NCBI RefSeq assembly: GCF_002014825.1
Contig: NZ_MUYU01000006.1
Span: forward strand, 124,001 to 188,000
Direction of reading: 5' to 3'
DNA: 64,000 bases
Source of the DNA: Moraxella pluranimalium
Lineage (GTDB): Bacteria; Pseudomonadota; Gammaproteobacteria; Pseudomonadales; Moraxellaceae
Part shown: piece by piece, positions 17,124-27,183 of the stretch
How positions within the stretch are numbered: the first letter of the stretch is position 1
Layout of the letters: every line of letters starts with the position of its first letter
The notes under the pieces: model-generated
Told to the model about the DNA's origin: nothing
The model's input: the letters and a program-made list of their open reading frames with translations, nothing else
The model's database searches: none
Translations under genes and position numbers: made by a program

Positions 17124-19899
17124 AGTGGCGTACCTCGCCATCGCCTAAGTTCTCTACGCAGCGGGTGCACAGCTCAGGGTGTGCGCTGTCTTGACCGACA
17201 TCGGTGCGGATGTGCCAGCAGCGGACGCATTTTTGACCATCGGCAGGGGTGATGACAGCAGACAGTGCGCTACCCGTGCTGACGGTAGCGTCGCTTGTGA
17301 TGAATACAAATCGTAGCTCATCGCCAAGCTTCGCCAAAATCTCGGCAGTCTCGGCAGGTGCTGTGATGGCGACTTTGGCAGTCAGGTTACTGCTGATGAC
17401 CTTGTCGGTGCGAGCATCTTCGATGGCTTTGTTGATGATGTCTTTGGCATCGACGATGGCTTGCCATTCATCGCTTGAGATGTCGGTCATCGCAGGCTGT
17501 GGCAGCTCATACCATTCGGCGGTAAAGATATAGCCATCAGTGCCTTTGAGCACTTGCCATGCTTCTTGGGCGGTGAATGACAAAATCGGTGCAATCCAGC
17601 GCAGTAGTGCATGAGCAATGTGATACAAGGCAGTCTGTGCCGAACGGCGTGGATGACCGTCTGCACGAGTGGTGTAGGTGCGGTCTTTGATGATATCCAA
17701 ATAAAATCCGCCCAAATCCTGAGAACAAAAGCCCATCACTGCTTGGCAGACTTGGTGGAAGTCCATATTGGTGTAGGCGCTGATGATTTCGTCTTGGACA
17801 GCTTTGGCACGAGTTAGGATAAATTTATCTAGACTGACAAGCTTATCAGCATCGACCAAGTCACTTGCAGGGTCAAAGTCATCGGTATTGGCAAGCAAGA
17901 ATCGGATGGTGTTGCGGATACGGCGATACATATCGGTCGTACGGTCAAAGCCTTCTTTGCTCACTGCCATCTCATAGCGATAATCCGATGAGCCGACCCA
18001 TAGGCGCAGGATATCCACGCCAAGCTTATTGGCGATGTCTGATGGCTCAAAGCCTTTGGTATTGCCTTTGGATTTGGACAGTTTATGACCTTTGGCATCG
18101 ACGGTAAAGCCGTGCGTCAACACTTGCTTGTATGGCGGACGACCATAGATGGATTCGCTGACCAATAGCGATGATTGGAACCAACCACGGTGCTGATCAG
18201 AGCCTTCTAGGTATAGATCGGCAGGGTTTGATAATTCATCACGGCTAGCCAATACGGCAAAGTTCGTTGAACCTGAGTCAAACCACACATCAAGCGTGTC
18301 GGTGCATTTGTTGTATTCTTGAGCATCAGCACCGATAAACGCTTCGGCACTAGCATCAAACCATGCTTCTACGCCACCTTGTTCGATCAGCTTGGCAACT
18401 TCTTCCATCAGCTCAAAAGTGCGTGGGTGCAGCTCGCCTGAGTCCTTGTGAATAAAGAACGGAATCGGCACACCCCAAGTACGCTGACGGCTGATGCACC
18501 AGTCAGGGCGACCATTCATCATCGACTCGATGCGGTTTTGACCCCATGCTGGCGTCCAGATGACTTCAGGAATGTCTTTTAAAGCTTGTTCACGCAAGCC
18601 TTTGGCTTCCATGCTGATAAACCACTGTGGCGTTGCTCGGAAAATAATCGGTGTCTTATGTCGCCAGCAGTGCGGATAGCTGTGGCGGATTTTGTTGTGT
18701 GCCAGTAGATGACCTGTTTGGCTTAGCGTATCGATGATTTTTGGTTGAGCTTTATAGATGTGCTCTCCGACGAATACTTTGGCTTCAGGTAGATAGACAC
18801 CGTTGCCTGCGACTGGGTTTTCGGTCGGTAGGTTGTACGCACGGCCGACATTATAGTCATCGACACCGTGTGCTGGAGCGGTATGTACAAGACCTGTACC
18901 GCTATCAGCTGTGACATGATCGCCTAGGATGATTGGCACTTGACGCTCAGCAATCAATGGGTGCTGGGCTTTTAGGGTGTCAAGCTCGCTACCTTTGACG
19001 GTCGTGATGATGGCAACATCTTCCAAAGCGATGGCTTTGGCAAAGTCTTCGACTAGATCTTTGGCGACGATAAAATAACGCTCACCCGATGAGATGATGG
19101 CATAGTCAAGCTCGCTGTGTGCACTGATGGCTTGGTTGGCAGGCAACGTCCATGGCGTCGTTGTCCAAATCACTGCTTGTAGGCTGCCTGTGATGTTGGC
19201 AGTCTGTGCCAGAGTTTCACGATTGACAATATCAAAGCCAACATAGATGGCGTCAGAAGTTTTGTCTTCGTATTCAACTTCGGCTTCAGCCAGAGCAGAG
19301 CCACAGTCCAAGCACCAGTTCACAGGCTTCATGCCACGCACGATATGACCATTGTCATAAATCTTGGCAAGGGCACGCACGGTATCAGCTTCGGTCTGAA
19401 AATTCATGGTCAAATAAGGATTGTCCCAATCGCCAAGCACGCCCAGACGCTTAAAATCCGCCATTTGTAGCGCAATTTGGCTTTTGGCGTATTCACGGCA
19501 AGCACCACGAAATTCGGTCGATGAGATGATGCGACCGTCTTTTTCTTGACCGACTTTACCAAGCAGACCTTCGACTTTTTGTTCGATTGGCAGGCCATGA
19601 CAGTCCCAACCGGGCACATATGGCGCATCATAGCCGTCTAGGGTCTTGTATTTGACAATGATGTCTTTTAGGACTTTATTGACCACATGGCCTAGGTGGA
19701 TTTGACCGTTGGCATACGGTGGGCCATCGTGTAGGGTGTATTTTTTGCGACCTTGACGAGCCTTGCGAATTTGACCATAGACATCGTCTTTTTGCCATTG
19801 CTCAAGCCATTGCGGTTCACGCTTGGCAAGATCACCACGCATGGCAAAGGCGGTATCGGCAAGATTTAGGGTGTTTTTATAATCGATTGGCTCGCTCAT
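17116..19899 (-). CDS. ileS: Isoleucyl-tRNA synthetase
   Basis: A class I aminoacyl-tRNA synthetase of 927 residues that charges tRNA-Ile in the cytoplasm. The HIGH motif appears as HLGH (68-71) after PPYANGQI and the KMSKS loop as KLSKSKGN. The editing domain contains the [11 protein letters not shown] stretch and the C-terminus has a zinc finger (CVRCWH...CTRC). Length and domain order are normal. It is cotranscribed with lspA through an 8-nt overlap. Confidence 0.97.
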   Translation of the reverse strand: MSEPIDYKNTLNLADTAFAMRGDLAKREPQWLEQWQKDDVYGQIRKARQGRKKYTLHDGPPYANGQIHLGHVVNKVLKDIIVKYKTLDGYDAPYVPGWDCHGLPIEQKVEGLLGKVGQEKDGRIISSTEFRGACREYAKSQIALQMADFKRLGVLGDWDNPYLTMNFQTEADTVRALAKIYDNGHIVRGMKPVNWCLDCGSALAEAEVEYEDKTSDAIYVGFDIVNRETLAQTANITGSLQAVIWTTTPWTLPANQAISAHSELDYAIISSGERYFIVAKDLVEDFAKAIALEDVAIITTVKGSELDTLKAQHPLIAERQVPIILGDHVTADSGTGLVHTAPAHGVDDYNVGRAYNLPTENPVAGNGVYLPEAKVFVGEHIYKAQPKIIDTLSQTGHLLAHNKIRHSYPHCWRHKTPIIFRATPQWFISMEAKGLREQALKDIPEVIWTPAWGQNRIESMMNGRPDWCISRQRTWGVPIPFFIHKDSGELHPRTFELMEEVAKLIEQGGVEAWFDASAEAFIGADAQEYNKCTDTLDVWFDSGSTNFAVLASRDELSNPADLYLEGSDQHRGWFQSSLLVSESIYGRPPYKQVLTHGFTVDAKGHKLSKSKGNTKGFEPSDIANKLGVDILRLWVGSSDYRYEMAVSKEGFDRTTDMYRRIRNTIRFLLANTDDFDPASDLVDADKLVSLDKFILTRAKAVQDEIISAYTNMDFHQVCQAVMGFCSQDLGGFYLDIIKDRTYTTRADGHPRRSAQTALYHIAHALLRWIAPILSFTAQEAWQVLKGTDGYIFTAEWYELPQPAMTDISSDEWQAIVDAKDIINKAIEDARTDKVISSNLTAKVAITAPAETAEILAKLGDELRFVFITSDATVSTGSALSAVITPADGQKCVRCWHIRTDVGQDSAHPELCTRCVENLGDGEVRHYA

Positions 19900-20039
19900 G
19901 AGTATCTCGCTACTGGATAATTTTAATAAACTCCTTATTATAAGCCAAAATGATGCAAGTTACAAAGGATAATGACCCAATCCATTTAAGAAAAAATGTC
20001 AAACTCTATACTGAATTTGACATTTGGTTTGATAGTTAA

Positions 20040-20642
20040 TCAATAGGCGCAGAATTCGATATCAAAGTATTTTGGTGTATCTTCATAAGGATGAATCATC
20101 ACAATATGAGTACCTGAAGAAATAGTATGCCACTCACCATAATCTTGCCCATAATAGGGTAATTCGCTACCATCCGGATTTAGGACGGTGATATCTTGGG
20201 CATAAGCCTGTACTTTTAAAATTTGGTTTGCACCCAAGTTTAGACGATATAAATGCGAGCCACTGCTATTATAGCCACAGTATGTACCTGATTCAAATTG
20301 TACCGGTACGGAATTTTCATAGATATCGTATGCGCCATCTTCCTCAACAGATGATTCTTCTAATGCTTGCAAATCCGTCAAATCCTCACCATCATCTTGG
20401 ATTGGCTCTTCAGTCGCATTGCCTGTTTCGTAGGTTGCGCCCTCAAGGCTTGGCGAAGAAGTGGTAGTAGTGCTGGTTGAAGATGATTCTTGGGTGGGTG
20501 ACACAGTATCTTTTTTACCAATGAAGAAACCTAACGCAACAGCTGCTAAGACGAGTATGCCAATTGCTAAGCCAAATAAAATTAAGGTTGTTGGCGATGT
20601 GTTTGATGTATTGGTTGGTTTGGGTTCTGATGGCGTTTGCAT
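20040..20642 (-). CDS. Predicted single-pass membrane protein, unknown function
   Basis: I do not recognise this 200-residue protein. A proline- and threonine-rich cytoplasmic start is followed by one membrane helix (residues ~19-42, LILFGLAIGILVLAAVALGF). Then comes a Ser/Thr-rich acidic stalk (~47-105) and a compact, probably beta-rich C-terminal domain with two cysteines (TYCGY and the FCAY end) that could form a disulfide. The topology suggests a periplasmic sensor-like or structural domain. It stands alone between ileS and uraA. Confidence 0.6.
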   Translation of the reverse strand: MQTPSEPKPTNTSNTSPTTLILFGLAIGILVLAAVALGFFIGKKDTVSPTQESSSTSTTTTSSPSLEGATYETGNATEEPIQDDGEDLTDLQALEESSVEEDGAYDIYENSVPVQFESGTYCGYNSSGSHLYRLNLGANQILKVQAYAQDITVLNPDGSELPYYGQDYGEWHTISSGTHIVMIHPYEDTPKYFDIEFCAY

Positions 20643-20933
20643 AAATAATCCAATGAAATCAATAAGTCAAATCAAAAGAACTTAGTATAGCAGAGAATTT
20701 ATCGAGTTAAAACATCTGAATTGATGACCAAATTTGAACAATGTGAATTGTAAGTTGTTCTGTGTCAAGTTTTACCTACCAAATTCTCATCAAAACCTAC
20801 ACATTCATCACCCAAATGTAGTACAATAGTGAGATTTTATTCAAATTATTTCACTTTATTGAGCAGTTGATGCAAGGTGATTGGAAAATTCCATTCGCCG
20901 TTTTTTGGTGCATCAAATACCGTTGGAGTTATT

Positions 20934-22247
20934 ATGAGCTGGTTCCCAAAATGGCAGCCTTACCAAGGCGATATCAATACACAACCTGTCGCCACCAATG
21001 AATATCTACCTGTGGGTCAAAGCATCATGCTGGGACTACAGCATGTGCTTGCGATGTTTGGTGCGACGGTGCTTGCGCCACTATTGATGGGCTTTGATGC
21101 CAATCTTGCCATCATGATGTCAGGCGTGTGTACGATTTTGTTTTTCTTGATGACTGGTGGGCGTGTGCCAAGTTATCTGGGTTCAAGCTTTGCGTTTATT
21201 GGTGTTGTGGCAGCGGCGACGGCACACGCCACAGGTTCAGGGGCAAACCCAAATCTCTCGGTAGCGCTCGGCGGTATCATTGCGTGTGGTGTCTTGTATG
21301 CCATCATCGGTCTGATTGTCATGGCGACAGGTACTCGCTGGATTGAAAAACTTATGCCGCCTGTGGTAACGGGTGCGGTGGTGATGATTATTGGTCTAAA
21401 CCTAGCACCTGTGACTGTCAAAGGCGTACAAGGTAAGCCATTTGAGCTGTGGATGGCTCTAATTACCGTGCTGTGCATGGGGATGATTGCGGTGTTTGCT
21501 CGTGGCTTTATGCAGCGTTTGCTACTGCTACTTGGTCTTGTGATGGCGTATGTGATTTATGCCATTGCCACCAATGTGATGGGACTTGGCGAGCCGATTA
21601 ATTTTGCGCTGATTCGTGATGCGGCATGGTTTGGTCTGCCGAATTTTAGCTCACCGACTTTTGACACCAATGCCATGCTCATCATTGCACCGGTGGCATT
21701 TATCCTAGTGGCAGAGAACTTAGGTCATATCAAGGCAGTGGGTGCGATGACGGGTGAGAACCTGACCCCACAGCTTGGCAAGGCGTTCTTTGCCGATGGC
21801 GTGGCAACCGCACTGTCAGCAGGCGTGGGCGGTACAGGCATGACCACTTATGGCGAGAATATCGGCGTGATGGCGGTGACTCGTGTATATTCGACCATTA
21901 TTTTTGTGGTGGCTGGTGTGTTTGCGATGGTGCTGGGTTTTTCACCGAAATTTGGTGCGATGATTCAGACCATTCCAAGCCCTGTCTTGACCGGTGCATC
22001 TATCGTGGTCTTTGGTCTGATTACCATTGCAGGTGCGAAGATTTGGATTGATAATAAGGTGAATTTTGCCAGTAACAAAAACCTGATGGTCGCTGCCATC
22101 ACCATCATCCTAGGTACGGGTGATTTTGGCTTGATGATTGGTGAATTTAATCTGGGTGGTATTGGTACGGCGACCTTTGCGGCGATTATTCTGCATTGGT
22201 TCTTAAGCCTACGAGAAGAAAAAGCAGGTCAAGCAGAATCATACTGA
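20934..22247 (+). CDS. uraA: Uracil/xanthine permease family transporter (UraA-like)
   Basis: A nucleobase:cation symporter-2 (NCS2) membrane transporter with ~12-14 hydrophobic segments. The family features are visible: LQHVLAMFGATVLAPLL near the start, LVAENLGHIKAVGAMTG with the substrate-site glutamate, and GGTGMTTYGENIGVMAVTRVYS. The GENIG pattern fits the uracil branch. I chose the ATG at 20934 because GGAG precedes it; this gives 437 residues. The ~290 bp before it hold no gene that I can support. Confidence 0.92.
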   Translation: MSWFPKWQPYQGDINTQPVATNEYLPVGQSIMLGLQHVLAMFGATVLAPLLMGFDANLAIMMSGVCTILFFLMTGGRVPSYLGSSFAFIGVVAAATAHATGSGANPNLSVALGGIIACGVLYAIIGLIVMATGTRWIEKLMPPVVTGAVVMIIGLNLAPVTVKGVQGKPFELWMALITVLCMGMIAVFARGFMQRLLLLLGLVMAYVIYAIATNVMGLGEPINFALIRDAAWFGLPNFSSPTFDTNAMLIIAPVAFILVAENLGHIKAVGAMTGENLTPQLGKAFFADGVATALSAGVGGTGMTTYGENIGVMAVTRVYSTIIFVVAGVFAMVLGFSPKFGAMIQTIPSPVLTGASIVVFGLITIAGAKIWIDNKVNFASNKNLMVAAITIILGTGDFGLMIGEFNLGGIGTATFAAIILHWFLSLREEKAGQAESY

Positions 22248-22332
22248 GTAGTGTGTCATATCATGTAACATTTTGGGCAATTGTTGTGTAAAGATTGCCC
22301 AAAAATTGCGTGATTGTTACCAAAAAATCAGT

Positions 22333-22461
22333 TATAATAGGCATTACTTTTTATATTGTATAATCAAATATAAAAACTTGTTAATTAAGGAAGATGATGG
22401 CACGGTGCTGTCATCTTTTTTTTGTGCTTTTTTGTCTTGGGTGGCGATGGGTTGCCATCAT
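22333..22461 (+). promoter_or_regulatory. agcS promoter and candidate attenuator leader
   Basis: A perfect TATAAT lies at 22333-22338. Downstream, a hairpin at 22393-22415 (10-bp stem with two G-T pairs, loop CGG) is followed by eight T: an intrinsic terminator ~60 bp before the symporter start. Its 5' arm (ATGATGGCA, 22394-22402) is perfectly complementary to TGCCATCAT (22453-22461), just before the ribosome site, so two exclusive structures are possible. An upstream stem at about 22270-22305 (TTTTGGGCAA / TTGCCCAAAA) may end uraA. Confidence 0.45.
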
Positions 22462-22476
22462 AAGATGGAGTGTGTT

Positions 22477-23982
22477 ATGTACGAAAATCCACTTTCTTGT
22501 ACGGCAAAGCCAAACTTTGTCGAAATTTTACATTGTACGGTCAATGCCTTTAATGCGCCTTTGTGGGATGTGTTGATTTGGATGTTGGTCGGTATTGGTC
22601 TATTTTTTACCGTGATTTCAGGCTTTGCGCAGTTTCGCTTATTTGGTCAAAGTATCAAAACCATGCTTGGCAGTCGCAGTAATGATAACGAAGCCGATGG
22701 CATTTCAGGCTTTCAGGCGTTTGTGACGGGTCTGGCTAGCCGTGTCGGTGTCGGTAATGTCGCAGGCGTGGCGATTGCCATCGGTATCGGTGGCGCGGGT
22801 GCGGTATTTTGGATGTGGCTGATTGCCTTGATTGGTATGTGCTCGGCGCTGGCTGAGAGCAGTCTTGCGCAGTTATTTAAGGTGCGTGATGAGCACACCA
22901 ATCGCTTTCGTGGCGGCCCTGCGTATTATATCGAGCAAGGGCTTGGTCAAAAATGGCTCGGCGTGGTATTCGCTATCGCCTTGATTGTGTGCTTTGGCTT
23001 TGTGTATCAGTCGATTCAGTCAAACTCAATTGCGCTCGCCATCCAATCAGCAGCAGGCTGTGTGGGTGAGAATGATGCGTGTCAAGCGGATTGGCAGATT
23101 TATAAGCACGTCGTGGGTGCGGTGCTTGTGGTGATTACAGCACCGATTATCTTTGGTGGTATCACTCGTGTGGCAAAAATTGCTGAGACTTTTGTGCCGG
23201 TGATGGCGCTGTTTTATCTGTTGGTTGCACTGTATATCGTTGGCGTGAATATTGATAAAATCCCAAGCGTGATTTCATTGATTTTTACCAAAGCATTCAC
23301 CTTTGAAGCGGCGGGCGGTGGTCTGTTTGGCTCGATGGTGTCAGTGGCGATGATGCAGGGTATCAAGCGTGGTCTATACTCAAATGAAGCAGGTCAAGGC
23401 TCTGCGCCAAACGCTGCTGCCGCTGCCAATGTCAAGCATCCGGTGGAGCAGGGCGTCATTCAGATGCTTGGCGTATTTGTGGATACACTGATTGTCTGTT
23501 CGTGCACGGCGTTTGTGATTTTGCTTGCGGTGATGCCAGAGAACGCCGCTGATTTGTCAGGTGTACAGCTGACTCAAGCAGCGCTTGAGAGTCATGTCGG
23601 TGCTTGGGGTCAGTATTTCTTGGCAATCGTGCTATTTATGTTTGCCTACTCGACCATCATCGGTAACTATGCTTATGCCGAGTCAAATATGCAGTTTTTG
23701 AAAAATAACGCATTTTTATTGACCTTATTCCGCATGGCGGTGCTTGGCTTTGTGTACTTTGGTGCCGTGACCAAAGTGGCTGTGGTATGGGATATGGGCG
23801 ATTTGACGATGGGCGTGATGGCGTTTATCAACCTAATTGCCATCGTGCTACTGTCTGGCTATGTGTTTACACTGGTCAAGGACTATAATGCTCAGCTCAA
23901 AGCAGGCGTTGCTAAGCCTGTGTTTGATATCAACAAATATCCAAAACTTGCCCAAAAGGTGCGTTCAGATATTTGGAAATAA
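22477..23982 (+). CDS. Sodium:alanine/glycine symporter (AGCS family)
   Basis: An inner-membrane amino-acid:Na+ symporter, 501 residues with ~11 hydrophobic segments. AGCS signatures are clear: GLASRVGVGNVAGVAIAI, GGAGAVFWMWLIALIGM, RGGPAYYIEQGLG and YSNEAGQGSAPNAAA. I chose the ATG at 22477 because GGAG lies 6 bp before it. The frame is open upstream to 22273, but that part covers the leader and the terminator and is unlikely to be translated. A strong terminator follows. The substrate (alanine, glycine or another small amino acid) cannot be read from the sequence. Confidence 0.92.
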   Translation: MYENPLSCTAKPNFVEILHCTVNAFNAPLWDVLIWMLVGIGLFFTVISGFAQFRLFGQSIKTMLGSRSNDNEADGISGFQAFVTGLASRVGVGNVAGVAIAIGIGGAGAVFWMWLIALIGMCSALAESSLAQLFKVRDEHTNRFRGGPAYYIEQGLGQKWLGVVFAIALIVCFGFVYQSIQSNSIALAIQSAAGCVGENDACQADWQIYKHVVGAVLVVITAPIIFGGITRVAKIAETFVPVMALFYLLVALYIVGVNIDKIPSVISLIFTKAFTFEAAGGGLFGSMVSVAMMQGIKRGLYSNEAGQGSAPNAAAAANVKHPVEQGVIQMLGVFVDTLIVCSCTAFVILLAVMPENAADLSGVQLTQAALESHVGAWGQYFLAIVLFMFAYSTIIGNYAYAESNMQFLKNNAFLLTLFRMAVLGFVYFGAVTKVAVVWDMGDLTMGVMAFINLIAIVLLSGYVFTLVKDYNAQLKAGVAKPVFDINKYPKLAQKVRSDIWK

Positions 23983-24001
23983 TCCGCTTAGCAATGAAGT
24001 T

Positions 24002-24037
24002 AAACAGCAGGCGTGTGAATACGCCTGCTGTTTTTTT
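24002..24037 (+). terminator. Intrinsic terminator after AGCS symporter
   Basis: A 13-bp stem (AAACAGCAGGCGT with ACGCCTGCTGTTT) followed by T7. Confidence 0.88.
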
Positions 24038-24098
24038 GCAACAAAAAACCCCGCAACAGCAGGGCTTTGGCGTGATTGACATCACAAAAGATAGGGCA

Positions 24099-24422
24099 TT
24101 AGCGCTCAAGATATTGAAGCTTGCCTTCGACACCGTCCCATTTTTCGTGGTCAGGTAGTGCGTCTTTTTTCTCGGTGATGTTCGGCCAGATGCCTGACAA
24201 CTCTTCGTTGATGGCAAGAAATTCTTCTTGACCGGCAGGGATTTCATCTTCAGAAAAAATCGCATTGGCAGGACATTCAGGCTCGCATAGGGCGCAGTCG
24301 ATACATTCATCAGGGTTGATGACTAGGAAGTTTGGGCCTTCATAAAAGCAATCAACAGGGCAGACTTCGACGCAGTCAGTGTATTTGCAGCGGATGCAGT
24401 TATCAGTTACAACAAAAGTCAT
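24099..24422 (-). CDS. fdxA: 7Fe ferredoxin FdxA
   Basis: A small electron carrier with one [3Fe-4S] and one [4Fe-4S] cluster, as in the Azotobacter FdI/FdxA type. The cluster cysteines are visible as C-x2-C-x4-C-x3-CP ([14 protein letters not shown]) and [13 protein letters not shown] chose the ATG at 24422 directly at the conserved MTFVV start, giving 107 residues, the normal family size; the longer frame adds non-conserved residues. It is a single gene. A Fur-like site lies ~200 bp upstream but not at the gene itself. Confidence 0.94.
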   Translation of the reverse strand: MTFVVTDNCIRCKYTDCVEVCPVDCFYEGPNFLVINPDECIDCALCEPECPANAIFSEDEIPAGQEEFLAINEELSGIWPNITEKKDALPDHEKWDGVEGKLQYLER

Positions 24423-24618
24423 AATAGTACCTTGGCTTATTGGCTCGGTGAGAATTTGTGGCGAGCGATGTGATATCACTCGCAAATAAACTAGATGGGC
24501 AGTGCACCCTTAGACAGTGTATTTTATCCTGTTTGGCAAATTTTCTCAAACAAAACTGTGGCTTTTATTATGCCAAAATCGAAAAAAGATGCCATCAAAC
24601 GGCAAAAGCCATCAGCTA

Positions 24619-24639
24619 TTGATAATGATAATCACTAAA
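24619..24639. promoter_or_regulatory. Near-perfect Fur box
   Basis: GATAATGATAATCACTA at 24621-24637 matches the first 14 bases of the classical 19-bp Fur box and diverges after that. A TTGATA hexamer (24619-24624) overlaps it on the plus strand and could serve as a -35. The site is in a gene-free gap, which implies an iron-regulated transcript in one direction or the other. Confidence 0.6.
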
Positions 24640-24644
24640 TGGCT

Positions 24645-24757
24645 TAATTTATCAAAAATACATAAAGATGATAAGCCAAACCGCACGCCGTGATACCAAA
24701 GGCAATGTGGAAAAAACCGTTTATGCGTGGATGGATTGAAGCATAAACGGTTTTTTT
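24645..24757 (+). ncRNA. Candidate Fur-regulated small RNA
   Basis: About 110 bp lie between the Fur box and a strong terminator (24711-24757) in a 365-bp stretch (24423-24787) with no credible coding frame. The arrangement Fur box, short non-coding segment, terminator is that of iron-repressed sRNAs such as RyhB, PrrF or NrrF. No -10 is convincing, and the terminator can also serve the leftward-read upstream gene, so this is only a candidate. Confidence 0.25.
24711..24757. terminator. Bidirectional terminator
   Basis: A 16-bp stem (AAAAAACCGTTTATGC with GCATAAACGGTTTTTT), 14-nt loop, T/A runs on both sides. It lies ~30 bp beyond the stop of the 24788-25261 gene. Confidence 0.85.
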
Positions 24758-24787
24758 GATAAGTAGGTTTGCTAATTAAGCGGGTTG

Positions 24788-25261
24788 TTATACCGCACTT
24801 GCTTGTTGGACTTTTTTGGCGATAGTGTAGCACTCTTCGATGTGGTCAAAGGCGATTTTTTTAAAAATCATATAACCCAAAGTCGCCGCCACAAGCTGAC
24901 CGCCAAACGGCACATATTTGCTGACTTGCTTGCCAATGAACTTACCGCCAAAGCCTTGTACGGTCTTATTGACCAAGCCACGCGCAGCAACTAGGCTACC
25001 GACAGCGATGATTTTTTCTTTGAGATTTTGCTCATTTTGCGCTTGGATGTGCTCGCTTTCAGACAGTCCAAAACGGCGGCTGATTTCAGGGAGTAGCTTT
25101 GAGAGCATGGCGACATCGATGGCGACATCAAGTAGCGGTAGCGGAATGATGGCGACGCCTGCTGAAATCTTGGCACGAGATTTGGCAAGGTTTTGGCAGT
25201 CGTGGCGTACCGCTTCTAGGTTGATGCTTGGGTCGATGTGGGTGGCAAATGGCTTTTGCAT
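24788..25261 (-). CDS. DUF697/EcsC-like small hydrophobic protein, unknown function
   Basis: A 157-residue protein. Two hydrophobic, glycine-rich segments (AGVAIIPLPLLDVAIDVAML near residues 34-53, and FGGQLVAATLGYMIF near 120-134) flank a basic helical centre. The combination of a PLPLLDVAIDV motif and a later GG-x-V-A stretch recalls the DUF697/YcjF or EcsC-like group, but I am not certain. It is probably membrane-associated. It is a single gene with its own terminator. Confidence 0.6.
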   Translation of the reverse strand: MQKPFATHIDPSINLEAVRHDCQNLAKSRAKISAGVAIIPLPLLDVAIDVAMLSKLLPEISRRFGLSESEHIQAQNEQNLKEKIIAVGSLVAARGLVNKTVQGFGGKFIGKQVSKYVPFGGQLVAATLGYMIFKKIAFDHIEECYTIAKKVQQASAV

Positions 25262-25368
25262 AATACATTCCTTAATTGAATATCAATAACTTATTATCTT
25301 GATAGGGATAAAATAACAAAATACCAAGCGCTTGCGGGCGGGGTTTTGTATGCGTTTTGTTGCAAAAA

Positions 25369-25391
25369 AGCCACAAACTTACTTGTGGCTT
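25369..25391 (-). terminator. Intrinsic terminator after murJ
   Basis: Stem AAGCCACAA / TTGTGGCTT, with an A run on the left that becomes a T run when read leftward from murJ. Confidence 0.6.
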
Positions 25392-25488
25392 AATGATGGT
25401 TGTCGGGTGGTGAATTGTGCATGGCTTTTGTGGCCGTGTTATCAGCTTATCAATAGCCAAGACGGTTTATAGCTTATCACACCTACAA

Positions 25489-27039
25489 TTAATTGTGGCG
25501 TAGCTGTCTTGGACGAAAGCCTGTTGCCAGTAGCACCACGACATAGACGGCAGCACCAAGGGCGCAGATGGCAAGCAAGATGGCGATTTTTAGCCATTGA
25601 CTACCGCCGACAGGATAAAAAGGTAGCGCAAAGTACAAGGCGGCGACCATCGCGGCGCTTGCGATGCCAAACTGGGCAAATAGCTTTTTCCAAGCTGTGC
25701 CAAAGTGATAAATGCCACGCTTTTGTAGGATAAAGTATAGTAGCCCCGCATTGACAAAACTTGCCGCCGTCGTCGCCAGTGCCAAACCGCCATGAAGTGG
25801 CAGTTGTGCCAAATAAAACACGCCAATAAACAGCACGCTAAAAATCATATTGGCAAATACCGAAACGATACCGACTTTGACAGGGGTTTTGGTGTCTTGA
25901 CCGGCAAAAAACGCAGGCGCAAAAATCTTAATCAGCATAAAGCCTAGAATGCCGCCCGATAGTGCCTTGAGCGCCACACCGCTCATCAAGGCGTCATTGT
26001 GGCTAAATTCCCCACGCACAAACAGTGCATCCATCAGCACATCAGACAGCACAAACATCGCAAGGCTAGCCGGCAGACCCACTAGGATAATTAGCCGTGC
26101 CGCCCAGTCCATCGTCTTACGAAAAGTTTCGTCATCGGCTTTGGCGCGGCTTGACGATAAGCTTGGCAAAATCACCGTGCCAATCGCCACGCCAATCAAG
26201 CCAAGCGGTAGCTCGCTTAGGCGTTCAGCGGCATACATCCACGACACTGAGCCTGCCACCATCAAGGATGCAAATACGGTGCTAAGCAGTAAGTTGATTT
26301 GGGTAACAGACACACCAAAGATGGCAGGAAGCATCAGCTTTAGGATACGCACGACGCCTTCGTCTTTGAAATCAAAACTTGGAGCGACAAGCAGTTTTTG
26401 TTGCCATAGCTGTGGTAGCTGAATGAGTAATTGTAATAGTCCCGAGATGGCAACCGCATAGCCAAGCGCCATAATCGGCGTATCCATCATCGGTGCGACG
26501 AGTAGCGCACCACCAATCATACACAGATTGAGTAGCACAGGGGCAAAGGCAGGCGCGGCAAATTTACCATAGCTTTGCAAAATACTACCAAAAAATGCCG
26601 TCATCGAGATGAATAGCAAATAAGGGAAAGTTAGGCGAAGTAGCTCGGCTGCGGTGTCAAACTTGGTCGTATCACCCACAAAGCCCGGGGCAAAAAGGGT
26701 GATGACCTGTGGCGCAAGCAAAATCACCGCCACCGTCAGCACAAGCAATATCGACGACAGCACGCCTGATACTCGGCTGATGAGTAGCTGCACTTCATTG
26801 AATGAGCGAGTTTCTTTGTATTCGGTCAAAACGGGCACAAAGGCTTGGCTAAACGCCCCTTCGGCGAACAGTCGGCGCAAAAAATTGGGGATTTTGAACG
26901 CCACCAAAAAAGCGTCCATCAGTCCGCCTGCACCAAACACACTCATCAATACCACATCACGCACCAAGCCTAAGATGCGAGATAGCATGGTCATTGAGCT
27001 GACGATCATAGTCGAGCGAAAAAGCCGTGATTTTGCCAT
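25489..27039 (-). CDS. murJ: Lipid II flippase MurJ
   Basis: A MOP-superfamily inner-membrane flippase that moves the peptidoglycan precursor lipid II across the membrane. It has 516 residues with ~14 hydrophobic segments. The conserved start (STMIVSSMTMLSRILGLVRDVV), NFLRRLFAEGAFSQAFVPVL and LPLGLIGVAIGTVILPSLS blocks are visible. Length is normal. It is one of several cell-wall genes in this stretch (ampD next, PBP1A nearby), but is not in an operon with them. Confidence 0.96.
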   Translation of the reverse strand: MAKSRLFRSTMIVSSMTMLSRILGLVRDVVLMSVFGAGGLMDAFLVAFKIPNFLRRLFAEGAFSQAFVPVLTEYKETRSFNEVQLLISRVSGVLSSILLVLTVAVILLAPQVITLFAPGFVGDTTKFDTAAELLRLTFPYLLFISMTAFFGSILQSYGKFAAPAFAPVLLNLCMIGGALLVAPMMDTPIMALGYAVAISGLLQLLIQLPQLWQQKLLVAPSFDFKDEGVVRILKLMLPAIFGVSVTQINLLLSTVFASLMVAGSVSWMYAAERLSELPLGLIGVAIGTVILPSLSSSRAKADDETFRKTMDWAARLIILVGLPASLAMFVLSDVLMDALFVRGEFSHNDALMSGVALKALSGGILGFMLIKIFAPAFFAGQDTKTPVKVGIVSVFANMIFSVLFIGVFYLAQLPLHGGLALATTAASFVNAGLLYFILQKRGIYHFGTAWKKLFAQFGIASAAMVAALYFALPFYPVGGSQWLKIAILLAICALGAAVYVVVLLATGFRPRQLRHN

Positions 27040-27183
27040 AGAAGTTACTTGTTTGCCAAAAGTGCTATATTTTACTCGCTTTTTGGCAAAAGTGTTGTAA
27101 ATTTGTGCAACGGCAGGCGATGATGGCTAAGCGTTAAACAAACGAAAGCTAAAGTTAGGATATTGGCAATACAATTCATCCAA

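Noticed and set aside
16905..17533. Plus-strand frames opposite ileS-lspA
   Set aside because: Shadow frames of two certain genes.
22339..22392. Glycine riboswitch in the AGCS leader
   Set aside because: The segment between promoter and terminator is too short and AT-rich; no aptamer core was seen.
22273..22476. N-terminal extension of the AGCS symporter
   Set aside because: It would translate the terminator hairpin and is not family-like; the ATG at 22477 has a good ribosome site.
24612..24833. A 73-residue minus-strand frame in the Fur-box gap
   Set aside because: It runs through the terminator hairpin and the Fur box and overlaps the neighbouring gene; composition does not look coding.
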